Of a DNA stretch of 64,000 nt, positions 47,727 through 59,905 are shown piece by piece (within the stretch, counting starts at the first letter, position 1; the number at the start of each line of letters is the position of its first letter). This stretch comes from Datisca glomerata. Lineage: Eukaryota > Streptophyta > Magnoliopsida > Cucurbitales > Datiscaceae. The notes beneath the pieces are model-generated. The model did not search any database. It worked only from the letters and a program-made list of their open reading frames with translations, and had not been told where the DNA came from. The translations under genes were made by a program, and so were the position numbers. The DNA lies in the NCBI GenBank assembly GCA_003255025.1, contig QANY01011365.1:248001-312000 (forward strand), given 5' to 3'.

Positions 47727-49640
47727 TTAGTATGTAATCTTATTTTAACAGTAAGTAGCAGTTGTAATTTATTAAATACCAACTAATTATCCTTTTGCCT
47801 ATGATAAGGCCTGTGTACTTAAAAATTTGATTATTGGAGTTACTATACAACCACCACAAATATACATCTCCCTATTTCTTGACATAGTATTAGAATCAAG
47901 TACTTAAATATGAGTAGACGTGATAGAATATCTTTTCATGTGACAAGCGCAAGGCAAAAATCTGACATTCACGTGATAAGAAGTTTGAAAACAATCTCAC
48001 AACTAAGAATTTTTTGCTAGTTTTGAAGCTTTTCACCGTAAAAAGAATTGTTATTTGTTAAAAAAAAACCTAAAACGTTGTTAGTGCCTTTCAAAAAAAT
48101 TTGCACCAGCCACGTAATACAAAACATTCGAATAATGATAGTTTCATGAACTCTTAATTAAGTAATGGCACCACATAGATAATCTTTAAAAGTTTTTTTA
48201 AAAATAGTATTTTTTTTTCAATTTTAGAGGGAATAGACAAGTTTTTTTTACCACATCATCAATCATTGTTTGATGAAATTTTAAAGAGATGATATTACCC
48301 CTAAATTTACAGATTTTAAATGTGATTGTATTTTATTTTTATTAATTATATCACCATTTAATTAATGATTTTAATTCTTTCATTAACTTCAGCTAATACC
48401 GATTTATATAAACTATTATCTACCTAATGTTATCATCTAATCACTTCCTTCTTTTTTTGTGGGCACCGATTTTTGTGTTTTTTGCGACTTTCATGGTAAT
48501 CAAGCTTCAAGTCCTTAAATTGAAACGAAGAAGGCTGGTTCTGTTTTTGAGATGATGTTGGTCAGATAGAAACTGAAAACTTCAGTTCAAATTGAAGCTT
48601 CACTTCTCCTAATATCACTTTTGTTTTAGTTCAGCCGAGATAACTTATTTTTTTGCCTCAGTTTCAATAACTATTTGATTAACTGATATAGTAAGTATCT
48701 AGTTTGATCAATAATTATCACTTACTAGTTGAAAAGAAGATAGTTATTGACTTGTACTGAATACATTATTGATAACTTGACATTATATCAACGGTTGAAA
48801 GAATAGTAGTTATCAATTATTGAGGTAATAGTAGTAAATCAAACAGTTACTGCTGTATAATAAATATATAGTATGAAGTTTGGTTGAGCGAAATTTTAAA
48901 TCCAATGTATTTTGAGCGGGATTGTAGTGGATTTCAAAATTTTCGGGTTTGGTTGAGCGGTTAGTGGTTTTTAATCTTTCAAATTAAAAAGAATATTTTG
49001 AGCAGTTATTACTTCCTCAAATTAAGCGTATTTCATATTGATATATCATTTATATACTACTGATTTATTCAACAATCCTTCAAACACACCATAATTAGAT
49101 TATGATCATTTTAGTTTAAAATTATTGCCAGTTATAGAAACCTGTTATTTACCTAAAACTTTTAAAAAACTATAATTTATTAAAACATCATAATAAATTT
49201 GCCTATTCCCTAAAATTTCTCTTCTTAATTACTTTCACATAGGTACTTGGCAAAACAAAAACTTAATGTATCGGATATGTCACATTGGTTTTTGTATAAA
49301 GCGTGTAACTTTTTTCTTTCTTAGATAATTTAAAATATATATTCTTTTATACTAGATATTTTAATATATTAGCTAATTTACGTGAAATTTAAAGTGATAT
49401 ACCATTAATCTCATATTCAGTCCAATCAGGGCAATTAGTTACCAATGCCTCATATTAGCTTAAAAAACTATATTTAATTTTTTGTTTTGATTTTTGTTTA
49501 AATATGATTGAAGTCATTTAATTTTTGTTCAATGATTCGAATTGGCCTAACATCACATTTTATGAACAAGAGGTGATCAAAATTCTCAGTTGATAGGATG
49601 TAATTAAATGGTATTAAAAAGTAATGAATAATACTTATCG

Positions 49641-50793
49641 GTCCTATAGCACTAGTTCCTTCCTAGGTCGGCGCATATATAGTTTTAATTTACTCACGGC
49701 GGTCCTTTAATATACTTAACTTTAACTTTTAAACCGTTTACTATCTATATTGTAGTTGAATGTTATTCTATATCTATCTTTTCAATCAACCCTAAACTGA
49801 ATAAAGTCCCAATTTGAACTTTAGCAACGTTTTTTAAGTTTTAAATTTAGCAAGTGGATATTAGAAAAAATATGAAACCAAAACAGTACATTATTTTAGC
49901 TGTCTCAATCATAATTCATGGAAGTGATGACAATGAATGACCTCCTTTTGTTCTTCGTTTTTTGACACGACCTACATTATATCAGTGGACCGTATACTTT
50001 GATCTGGTCCATATTCTCAATTCCGACTTCCAATTTAGGTGCAGTGCTGGATTTTTGTCCTTCTAACTAACACCTATTTGTCTGTTTCTTAGCTTGTTGG
50101 GGTGTACTCAACATTCCCAACAAATGAAGAATGTGATTGAAATTGGGAAAGTAATTATAAGGTTAGAATTTAAAAGGAAATCACTAATTCGCTATAAAAA
50201 CTAAACCGAAACAGTTTATAACTACTTGGCAAGAATTTAATTCTAAGGCTCATGTGTGAAAACGAAACTAAATTTTGAATTTCATAGCCAACATGAATAG
50301 CTTCATATGGATAACGTTATTCTTAATTAATGAGAAAGAGAAAATAATTGAAGAAGTAGAGGGCCACCGGTAAGATGTCATAGAATAGATGTAAGTCATC
50401 AGTGAGAGAAAGATTGACAATGTCTACGTGGGGACAGACAACGAGCCCGTGATCTACACTTGGTAGTTCTTTGTTTAATATCTCACGTTGTTAATAGATA
50501 TTTCTTTTCGATAATGTGGGAAAGCAATATATATATATAGGAAAAGCAAAGAATTATACCTTTGATGTCGTTGTCAATTAGTTGAAGAGAAAAAAAATCG
50601 TAATGTAGTATCCTATTGGATAAGAAATATGAAATTTGATTGGAGAAGAGTAAAACCAAAATGTTATCACACAATTATCTCAACGTATCTTTCACGTTTT
50701 CTTCACTTCTTTAAAGTTATTTTGGATATTGAAAAAACTTGATGACAAAAAAATTGAAAGAAAAGTAAGACGAACAAAGAGAGAGAAAAAAAA
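49641..50793. other. nothing recognised
   Basis: AT-rich non-coding DNA between the duplicated arm and the CACTA cluster. No beta-glucosidase exon is visible here on either strand. Confidence 0.5.
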
Positions 50794-51238
50794 AACTACT
50801 ACAATTTTAGTCTATGATGACATTTAATTTTTTTTTTATAACAGTTTGCTGAAAACTTGTCATAGGCACGGTAGGAAAAAAGTTAAGATGACCGTGTTAA
50901 CATAAACTGTCATGATAAGTTTATGTATAATGACAGTGATTTTATAACGAGTCATTAAATTTTTTATTTTTAATTGAGAGGACAATACAAAATAGTCGTC
51001 ATGGAAGCATATATAAAACAATGGCAGGCTTTTTAACTATCGTTATTGTACCTGATAGTTTAATTAATTACAAAAATACTATTCTATATGGCGACCCTAA
51101 CCCTTAACCATATCTTTTGTTTCTCTCAGATCCAGATCGAGGACCAACGGAGACAACTTTCCCTAAGTCATCCCCCATCCTCGTACATCCAGCTTCCTCA
51201 TGATCCCTTCAAGCTCCTTGTCTTCAAATTAAATGGCT
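50794..51238 (+). mobile_element. left end of a CACTA element (outer member of a nested cluster)
   Basis: It starts AACTACTACAATTTTAGTCT, a CACTACTACAA terminus with one change, and continues with inverted ATGACA/TGTCAT words like those of the element at 55350-58713. At 51239 a second CACTA element interrupts it. Its right end may be the one at 58713, shared with, or replaced by, the third element. Confidence 0.5.
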
Positions 51239-51879
51239 CATTATAAGAAATAAAGGCTTTAATGACCAATTATTTGGTCGCTAAAGCCCCTAAATTTGGT
51301 CGCTAAAGGTCTAACGCGATGAACATATGTTCGTCACTTTCACTTTGTTAGCGAAAGTTGTTCGCAATGAAAATTCAAACTCGTTTCTTTAGACATTTTG
51401 CGATGAAGCAATTTTGGTGGAAAAAGTTTTTGCGATGAACATAAAAGTTGGTCACTTTTTGCGACCAAAAAAATTTTCGTCACAAAAACCTTTTTGCCAT
51501 CAATATTTCTCTTCGCTGCCTAAAATCTTTTGCGACTAATTTTATTTAGTCGCGAAATGTTTTGGGCGACCAATTTTACAATTCCAGAATGTAAATAAAA
51601 AGATATAAATTTTTAGTTTTCTTATACACCTGTTATAGTAATAATATCATCAAAATTATTTTTAAACCCGATATATTTCTAAGAAATACATGTATTAATT
51701 ATTAATATATGTAATGTAACAAATTAGTAGTAGTTCATTAAAAAATCTCCGAATTATAATTCACTATAAAATGTGGTTCACAAATGTATCTAAAAAATAT
51801 AAATAAAAAATAGAGTATTTAAAACTTGATATTACAACTACAAAACTTAACAAATATTCTAAACCTCATATTTCTGCTG

Positions 51880-53480
51880 TTGAGTCATCGTTAGGAGGTG
51901 AAAAATCGTTTTGACGAGCCCAAACGAATAAGCTTTGTAGTTGCCTCTCCATCGACTTCATTTGTTTCTTTAATTCTATATTTTTGACTCGACTATTTTT
52001 TTTGGAAGATGTGGGTGGGCTCCATGTCCAAGACCTTTATTTCACCCGAGAACTTCTTCAATTATCTCTTCTTCAGTGTGAGGTGTGACATTCTCAGTGA
52101 TAGACTCATCCCGTAAAGAACACATGGGTTCCAATAACATCAGAATAAGCCAAATTCAAGATAAATATATTCATCAATCATAAAGTATTTTAAAAACATC
52201 CTGCAAAATTTGATTTAAAGTGATAACCCCCCAATTAAAATTAACATTATTATCTCTACACAATGAGCATCAATCAGAAAGTATTAAAAAACATCTAGTA
52301 CGTTCATATACAAAGTGATAACCCCCTACACACATACGCATTGAAACTAACATAATTATCTTAGACAATGAGCATCAATCAGATAGTATTCAAAAAATAT
52401 CTAGCACGCTCAAATATAAAATGATAACTTCACCCACACACACACATATTGAAACTAATACTATTATATTAGACAATGAGCATCAATAATAAAGTAATAA
52501 AAAAACATCTAACAGAATCTGATACATAGAGATACCCCCCCCCCCACAAAAACTAACACTATTAGTTTAGACAATGAGCATCAATCAGAAAGTATTCAAA
52601 AAACATATAGTATACTCAGACATAAAGTGATAACCCCCTCCCCCCCCAAAAAAAATATACATTGAAACTAACATGATTATCAATCAGAATATTTTAGAGG
52701 GATTAATCACATATCTTTCTTGAGCCATATCATTCTGTCAACCCTTTTTAGCACTAAAATATGTGTTGTAAAATATTTCAATTCGAGTATGTGCTCTCCA
52801 GTTGAAGCTTCCTATCCAAAAAATACAACAAAAGTTGAGTCGTTAATTATTATATACTTAACATTATTAAGAGTACTAAAACAATATTTTGATTCACCCA
52901 ATAAAATCGATGATTAAGAAAAGATACATTCCCTCCATTATGATTGTATAAAGGTTTTGTCGTTTTGAGCAATGTTTTGAGCGTGCCTATAATAAATGAG
53001 TCTTATGATTGAAATAATTAGTCAAATAATCAAAATGTAATATATAAGCTTTGATAGTAAGAATTACCCCAAACTTCTCATTCTCCAAAACTGTGCATAG
53101 CCAATCCCAATCATTATGTGATACACCCTTATATGGATGTCATCGTGCTACTATTGGATCCTTAAATTTTTTATAATGTCTATGCATGTGTACTTGTATG
53201 CCTTGTATGTGTTTGCTGCTTCAAATTTAATCCAATCGATCATAGCATTACTGGTCGATTCAAAAGTAAAATAAACCTGTAATAATCTTTTACTATCAGT
53301 CACGCAATAAAGAAAATATATCATTATTACCTGCAGCCTACCAATTATAACTGTCAGGAATTCTTCAGGCACATTGGATCAACCCTCATATTAAAGTGGT
53401 ATGAATTGTTGTACGAGGGCACTTCAACTTATAAGTTTTTTTAGCTTTGCTTCAACCCTATATCTCATAGTTTTTTGTTA
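51880..53480 (-). pseudogene. CACTA transposase (Ptta/En/Spm, Transposase_24 type) remnant
   Basis: The minus strand gives HPYKGVSHNDWDWLCTVLEN then EKFG (about 53145-53075) and, further on, TEEEIIEEVLG, stop, NKGLGHGAHPHLPKK with SRWRGNYKAYSFGLVKTIF-like words (about 52090-51880). The pattern (WDWLC..ENEKF; EEIIEEVLG...GLGHGPKP; a C-terminal Q/K coiled coil) is that of the second ORF of plant CACTA elements. Frames are broken and a tandem array splits the two parts. Confidence 0.55.
52215..52690 (+). repeat. about 100-bp tandem array inside the CACTA element (4-5 units)
   Basis: Units start with GTGATAACCCCC-like words near 52221, 52318, 52421, 52529 and 52629, and share ACAATGAGCATCAATCAGAAAG and AAAACATCTAGTA-like words. 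C-runs at unit starts vary in length. Confidence 0.85.
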
Positions 53481-55744
53481 AAATAACTTGCTTATGAAGA
53501 AGTTGGCAACTTTGACTTAATATTTAATCTCTAGGAGAGACAAAAGTGATAAAACCAAACCCATTACATGAACATTCAAAACAACGAAGCCTTATATGGT
53601 GGAGTTGAAATTATTCCCAAAAGTCTCAGTCTATACAATTCATTAAGAACAACACCAAACAACAAATTCAGTCAAGCCTTATACAGTCAAATTATTTCGA
53701 AAGAGAGGAGCCATGCAATACATAAATTCAGTCAAATTATTTCCACCATATCAACATGTATTCTTAAAAAAACACTAATTTAGTTACCATAAAATTTAGG
53801 GAAAAAAACTTAGTGCATAGAACTCTTTAATGGTTTTTTTTTTTTTTTCTTCAAGAAAATAGGTCAGAATAAGACCATGAAAAAGTGTTTATATCCGATC
53901 AGAGAGGTGGCAATTATATTGACCAATATAGTTTCAAGAGACAAAATTAATATTCATCCATCTTGTATAATTTTCTGTGATTAAATATGATCAATTCTAT
54001 ACATTCATAACTACAACGGGGCATACATTCGCACAAGGTGTTGATTTATTTTTGTTCTTGTGTTGAAAAGTTCGTTAAAGAATTTATACCTGAATCTTAG
54101 ATTTTCTCTTGGCGCTATATGTGGGAAAATAATTACTAGCTCATCCCAAACTTTTGTCTAGTTGGTTATGTGATATGTCGGTTCTAAATATTTACCATTT
54201 TACGGTCGAAGAGAAAATCTAAGATTTGAATTCTCCAAAGACGGAGCTTCTAGTGATGAAGGCACCTTAGCCTCATCTCTTTAAAGATGGAAGCAGTGGT
54301 CGCTGAGGCTAATCCCAAGCTCAGACTAAAAAAATCTAATATAGAACTCAGAACAAATCCAATAAAGGACTCTAAAGTGAGAAAAAATTATCTTTAAAGA
54401 AGAGGTCAACTTTTAAAGCATTTCTAGCACTGATCTCACATTGAAAGAAATTTTAAAGAGAATGAAGATTTCATACCCTAAATCAAATTGAAAATATAAG
54501 CAAACTCTCTTGAACATAATAGGAATATCATGAAAAAGTAAACTAAACGGCAACAACAAATGAGATCTGTCGCGGGGGTGAGAGGGAAAAGATGATTCTG
54601 AGGTGCCAGGTGAGGGCTCGTTTGTCGCAGGGGTGAGAGGGGGAAAGGGGATTCTGGGCGTGGGGTGGGGAAGATGAGAAAGAGATGGTTTTATTGTCTT
54701 CTTTAAATGGTGTCATTTTGGTTGCAAGTTTTAGCGATAACTTTTGTAGTTGGTCAGGAAAGTGGCAGGTTTTAGCGACGATTCATTTTATTCGTCGGTA
54801 AAAGTGAGTTTTTACAGACCAAAAAATTATATGGTCAGTAAAACCTTACTCTTTGACGATTAAATTTTTTATTCATCAGCAAAAGCCTGACAAACAAATA
54901 GTGTGCCACCTGTTTTTCCTTTCCCAAGTAAAAATAAGATCTTTTAGCGACCAAGAAAAATGTTGGTCACTAAAGGTGGCTTTTAGCCACGAATTTCATT
55001 TTGTTGCTAAATGTTTGGTCACTAAAGGCCGTGTTTCTTGTAGTGGCTCTTGATATAGTAATCTCTCTATCTCTCTCTCTCCTTCCCCCTCCCTCCCTAT
55101 CTCTTCCCCTAACTTTCAATTGCATATACACAGTTCAGTTAGCTATGTAGCTCACACCAGTGAAGCTCGTGACTTGAATCACTGAGATTGGAGGAATTAA
55201 GTCTTTGTTAGAGCTTTTACTTCACAAAAATCGTTCGTCTTGACAATTTTTGTCCTAGGACGATAGTAGTGCTAAACAAATTGATACTTTTATAATATTA
55301 TTCAACTAAAAGGGTTTTTAGAGAAGGTGTAAATCATTTTGTCTAATTTCACTACTACAATTTTTTAGTCTACAAGGATAGTCATTTATGTAGTTTAATG
55401 ACAATTTATAAAATCTGTCAAAGAAAAAGGCGTAATGAGGGGGATATTGATTTTTGGAGATAACATGACACCTTTTACATAAACTGTCATAATATTTTAG
55501 CTATGATGATAGGTGCCATCTATTTTCAACTATTCTTCAGCGATCATTCATTCATGTTCAATGTATCATCCTCCCTTAATCCAATGAGGAAAGGAGGTAT
55601 ACAATAAGAATTTTCATAAGTATGAAAGATTCTTTTCATGGTTCAACTCCATTTATGGCCTTTATAAGTTTTCTCAATGGGATATAAATCAGTTTTTATT
55701 TCCTTATACAATAGATTATCATATATAAGTCGAGTCAACAAGTG

Positions 55745-56030
55745 GGTCTCGACCATTGTTAGTAACCTCAGCCACAAACGTGGGAGGCCCTCGTCCATCT
55801 CTATGACCTCGATCATGGGGACATAGATAGGACGTTGGCCATCATCGCGGCCTCGGTCATATAGGTTTGAAGGGGGTCACGATCATCTTGGTGTCCTCGA
55901 CTGTACAGATGATCAGGGGACCTCAACCACCTTTGGTGGCCCTGGTCGTGGAGGTGTTTGATGGATCTCATCCATCATGGTGGTCTCGGTTGTGATTGTG
56001 CATGCTCCTCAGTTGTTTAGATGTTGGCTC
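55745..56030 (+). repeat. degenerate 45-bp minisatellite
   Basis: Five to six units of about 45 bp with cores such as ATCATCTTGGTGTCCTCGAC and ATCATCGCGGCCTCGGTCAT. Clearly more GC-rich than the surroundings. Confidence 0.6.
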
Positions 56031-56373
56031 AAGGTAGAGGACCCTCAGTCTAAACGTGGTTTGGTTACTATCTTAGTGAAGATTTATTTGGCCTTTCTCT
56101 ATAGGCCTAATTGGATATTGGGCCTCAGCCAAAGTGGGTAGATGGTCTAGGGAGTTCTGCCTTCCTATTCGAGACTTTGAACCCACATGAGTTACGATCT
56201 TGGGTTTTGAGGAGGCATGAGAAGGGAATAATTTTGATACCTTTAGTCATCATAGGCATCGCAAGTTCCACACATAAGGGTGTGTGTGATTTGTAAAATT
56301 ATGTAGACGTCGGGCATACAAAAAAACCTCTGAGCATATGGCGCCTGTATGTGCCTTATCTTGCACCTCATCA

Positions 56374-56582
56374 GTGCGTTTAGCCCCTGGTTTCTCTACA
56401 TTTGTGCATATGGACCTGATTGCTTTGTGTCCGTGCATATGGCCCCAAGTTGCTCAACGTCCGTGCGTATGGTCCTCGGTCACTCTACGTCTATGAGTAT
56501 GGTCCTCAGACGCACCACGCCAGCGCGTATGTCATTCATGTGCACTATGTCAAATCGTGTGACATCTGGGTGCACCGTGTTT
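56374..56582 (+). repeat. 30-bp minisatellite, seven units
   Basis: Units start at 56374, 56404, 56433, 56463, 56493, 56523 and 56553. The typical start is GTGC(A/G)TATGG and the typical end (A/T)CGTCC. One unit is 29 bp, the others 30. Confidence 0.85.
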
Positions 56583-58718
56583 TGAAGCATTATGACCGAT
56601 CAAACATGTCCTAGTGTAGGCGCTATTTATCTGAGCATAGGTGAGAAGACACCAGCGTGAAGACCAAACATTTACAATCAATTAGTTTCATGAGCACCAA
56701 TTACGCTTTTCACCGATCGCCTCTCACCTCTCTTTTATTGATCAAGAGATTACAAATAAAACTCTCTCAAAGAGTAGATACACAAATGTTACTCTCACAA
56801 TATGATGAAAATTTATCCACTCAAAGTATAAGAGTTTTATGCTCACTTGATTTGTCTTTAGGCTCTAAAAAGACACTCTATTTATAGGCCAAGGAAATAG
56901 ATCTGTTGGTAGTGTTACAGTGAGGAACAGATGACCGCTGTCTGTGATTGGTCGATCGCCGGTCCGTTAGAGATTAAAAAAGTAGCTTTTGAGAGAATCT
57001 AGAAAGGACCGGACGACTGCTGGTATGGACAGACGACCATTCATGGTAGAATGGCTCAATTTTCTTCTGAATTTTCATAGCATTTCCAAAATCCTTAAAT
57101 TAGATTTTATAGGGTTTCTTGAAACCAAGAAAAATTCATTCATTTTTTTCATCACTTGACTTTATTTTTCTCCAATCATTTACCTCAAACACATTTAACA
57201 ATATATTTCAATATGTGTCAAATATCCGAGGGGTAATTTTTCAACCAAGAATGAGACCTTATGAATACTTGCTTAAAGTCTTCATATACTCAATCTTCAT
57301 ACTTCACTATACACCAATATTTACAATTTCCTACAACTTGATTATAAATATTATTACATATAAAAAATATTTTATTATCATCAAAATAGTCTCTATGAAA
57401 CCTAGAGTCAACATAATATTCTTCAACTAAAAGGATTTTCAGAGAAGGTGCAAAATCATTTGTAACCATTTGGATATTTATATGTAATAATATAAAGTGC
57501 TTATTAATTTGATTGTCGCGCTATACTCAGTCATAACTTTTATTACAGTAATGAAATTAAAAGAAGCCTGTCATGAGAAGGCAGATTTATTCCTTCCCAA
57601 GATAGTTTTCAAAAGTTTTATGAAAGCTCAACAAAAAACTGCCATCGAAGGTATTTTACCTTTCCTTGACAGTTTTATAAAAAACACTTTTGGTACCTAC
57701 TATTCTCATCGAACTTTTGGTACCTTTGATGACATTAACTAAAAAAGTATCATTATTAAACATCTATAATGACATAAATGTTTTTATGACAACTGTGTCG
57801 AATATTTATTTTAATGACGGGTTTTCTCATAATAAAAGACAAAAAATTGACTTTTGCTAACCTTTTGGTAACAGGAAAAAATAGATTATAGTAGTAAAAA
57901 GGAATCATTAAATCTTGATATGATAGCCATCGACTATTAATATAGTGGTTACTGATTAGCTCTTGAATTAGATTATATAGACATAGAGGGAATACATATT
58001 AAGTTATTAGTTACAGAAAGGGTAGAAGATATTTTTAATACAAACTCATGAAAATTTTTGAGTGCCCTAGCATTTTATCAATATTATATTGAATAAATAA
58101 TTTTCTGTTACTTATATAACTTTATAGAAATTGTATAATATTAAGTATTAAAATATTTATATTGAAGTGCATATTAATTTTAATATCACTATATTCACAG
58201 TCATAGTTTTTTATGACAGAAAAAATTAAAAAAATGATCATGGGAAGGCAGATTTATGCCTTCCCCATGATAGGTTTAAACTTTAAAGAGTTTTTATGAG
58301 AGTTCAACAAAAATGTTATGGAAGACAATTTTTTGCCTTTCCATAATGATAGTTATTTTTAAAATTTTAGACGCCATAATGACAGTTTTTCCCAGTCAAA
58401 ATCGCAAAAAACAGCTTTTTTTACCTTCTACTATGAAAACTGTCATTGAAAACTGTTGTACGCAGTGAATTAAAAGAATATATTGGATAACACCTATAAT
58501 GACTATTTTATAGGTTTGATGACAGTTAAAACTGTCATTTAATTTGTACAAATGTTTCCTCTGGTCAGACGCAAAAACCTCTGCTAACTTTTTAGGACGG
58601 CAAAACCTTTATGAAAAATGATCTTTATGACAATTTTTTTGGAAATATATAAAAATGACAGCGCGGTAAAGGCAATGAAAAACCGTCATTAAAACTGAAT
58701 TTTTGTAGTAGTGACGTG

Positions 58719-59862
58719 ATGGAAGTGAAAAAAAATCTCATTATTGTAAATCGAATGTTGAATGCATCTCCAACTAATTTAATTTGAAAATTAGAATTCG
58801 ACAGCAAATAAGTAAAGAAGTTCGATAATGAAAGGTAGAAGCAAACAATTTTGTGAGAGGCCAAAGTCTATGAAGCAGAAATGAGCCTTTATGTTTAAAA
58901 AGACAAATTTATTAATTAGTACAGCAAAACATTTCCGTATTGTTTGTCGTTGTCATTGTCTTGGTAGTTTAGAATATTATAAATCCATGCATATAGTTAT
59001 GATTTTTTTTTTGCACTATTAGCATTTTAAAAGATGGACCCTTAAAAGATAAGTCTTCTTTTCTCCACGTAAAAGCTTCGGATAAGTGGCACGCTTATTG
59101 CTATCTAATTAAGCTCAAGTGTTTTATGGGTTATAATTAAATGAAACAAATTTAAAAGCCTCACAAGCCATGCTCAATGAGATTGTGAATTCTAGTAATA
59201 ATTCTCCCAATTCTTTAGTTTTAGTAGTAGAGTATTTATGTGGAACCAAAAAATTAGCGTGTTTACAATTTCATAATTAATGAAGTTTCTTTTATTACTG
59301 TGTGAGAGATAATAAGGTAACATTGTACTTGATTTCAAAATGAAGGTGTCAAATATTAAGTATCAGTAAATACTATTTAGCGACTAAATTAATTTAGCTT
59401 CCCACAACTGAAATGAAGTTAGGTTTAGCTACCAATGAATGTGAACAAGTGCCTATGGATTCAAGTGATCTGAACCAAATTTCACATTGTTCTCGTTTCT
59501 AAAGTAAATGGAAGAACAGGTTGTAACTGTCAATTTAGCGTTTGTCTATTTCTTCTTTTCTGTGTGGAACCAAGTTTACAGCTTTTAAAGGTTCAATTTT
59601 TCAAGTAGTTGAAAATAAATGGAATTATCGTTTGTTTCATAAATCTTTTCATATTGGATAATCTGAAATTTCCACCACTGAATCGGAGCTTTCGAGAAGT
59701 ACTTATCAGCGTGGGGGATAATAATAAAATCTTCAAGACTATATAATGATTTTGAAAACTGAGTAGGGGAAAAGTACAGGGCAAATTTCCACGTTCATGT
59801 TAGTGATGTTTAGAAAGGCTGCCACTTAACCATTGTTATTAAGGCAAGATGTTAGTTACTTA
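58719..59862 (-). repeat. second arm of the GH1 upstream duplication, without its gene
   Basis: Same orientation as the upstream region of beta-glucosidase copy 2 (46030-47393). The alignment begins at TGATGGAAG, just upstream of where the TATA box should be, and immediately left of that lies the end of a CACTA element. No GH1 exon is seen between 49.6 and 58.7 kb. This looks like the promoter region of a lost third copy, or a duplicate that never contained the gene. Confidence 0.75.
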
Positions 59863-59905
59863 GTATGTAGTTTAGTTATGTTGTAATGAAAGAGTCGTTT
59901 AGTTA

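Larger units (their letters stand above)
46030..49640 (-). repeat. upstream region of beta-glucosidase copy 2; one arm of a segmental duplication
   Basis: It aligns in the same orientation with 58719-59862 and again with about 63830-64000. Shared stretches include CTCCAACTAATTTAATTTGA, TATGAAGCAGAAATGAGCCT, CAAGTGCCTATGGATTCA, GATCTGAACCAAATTTCACA and CTGTGTGGAACCAAGTTT, and near the far end TTTTATGAA followed by GAGGTGAT and AAAATTCTCA. Differences between the arms are point changes plus transposon insertions specific to one arm. Between 47.73 and about 49.4 kb this arm is AT-rich with no coding signal. Confidence 0.85.
51239..55045 (-). mobile_element. CACTA (En/Spm) element, complete ends, transposase decayed
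   Basis: The left end is CATTATAAGAAATAAAGG and the right end, inverted, CACTACAAGAAACACGG. Both lead into GGTC(G/A)CTAAAG repeats on either side. The target duplication is GCT at 51236-51238 and 55046-55048. Subterminal motifs TTGGTCGCTAAA, GCGACCAA and variants are dense in 51260-51580 and 54720-55030. The interior carries transposase remnants on the minus strand and a 100-bp tandem array. Confidence 0.85.
55350..58713 (+). mobile_element. CACTA element, third of the cluster, non-coding
   Basis: It starts CACTACTACAATTTTTTAG at 55350 and ends GAATTTTTGTAGTAGTG at 58713. Subterminal motifs (ATGACA, TGTCAT, GGGAAGGCAGATTTAT, CCTTCCC) are frequent at both ends, and a block near 57490-57850 is repeated near 58130-58450. 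The flanking triplets (TTT and ACG) differ, so the two ends may come from different insertions. The word TTCAACTAAAAGG with its neighbours occurs just outside the left end (55306) and again inside (57421), another sign of nesting. The interior holds two minisatellites and no recognisable transposase. Confidence 0.6.

Noticed and set aside
56349..56614. Open frames with ten-residue repeats as a protein gene
   Set aside because: They follow from the 30-bp minisatellite; no start context, splice signals or homology support a gene.
57119..57742. Open frames of 80-103 codons in the CACTA element
   Set aside because: They are AT-rich, lack homology, and run through repeated subterminal blocks.
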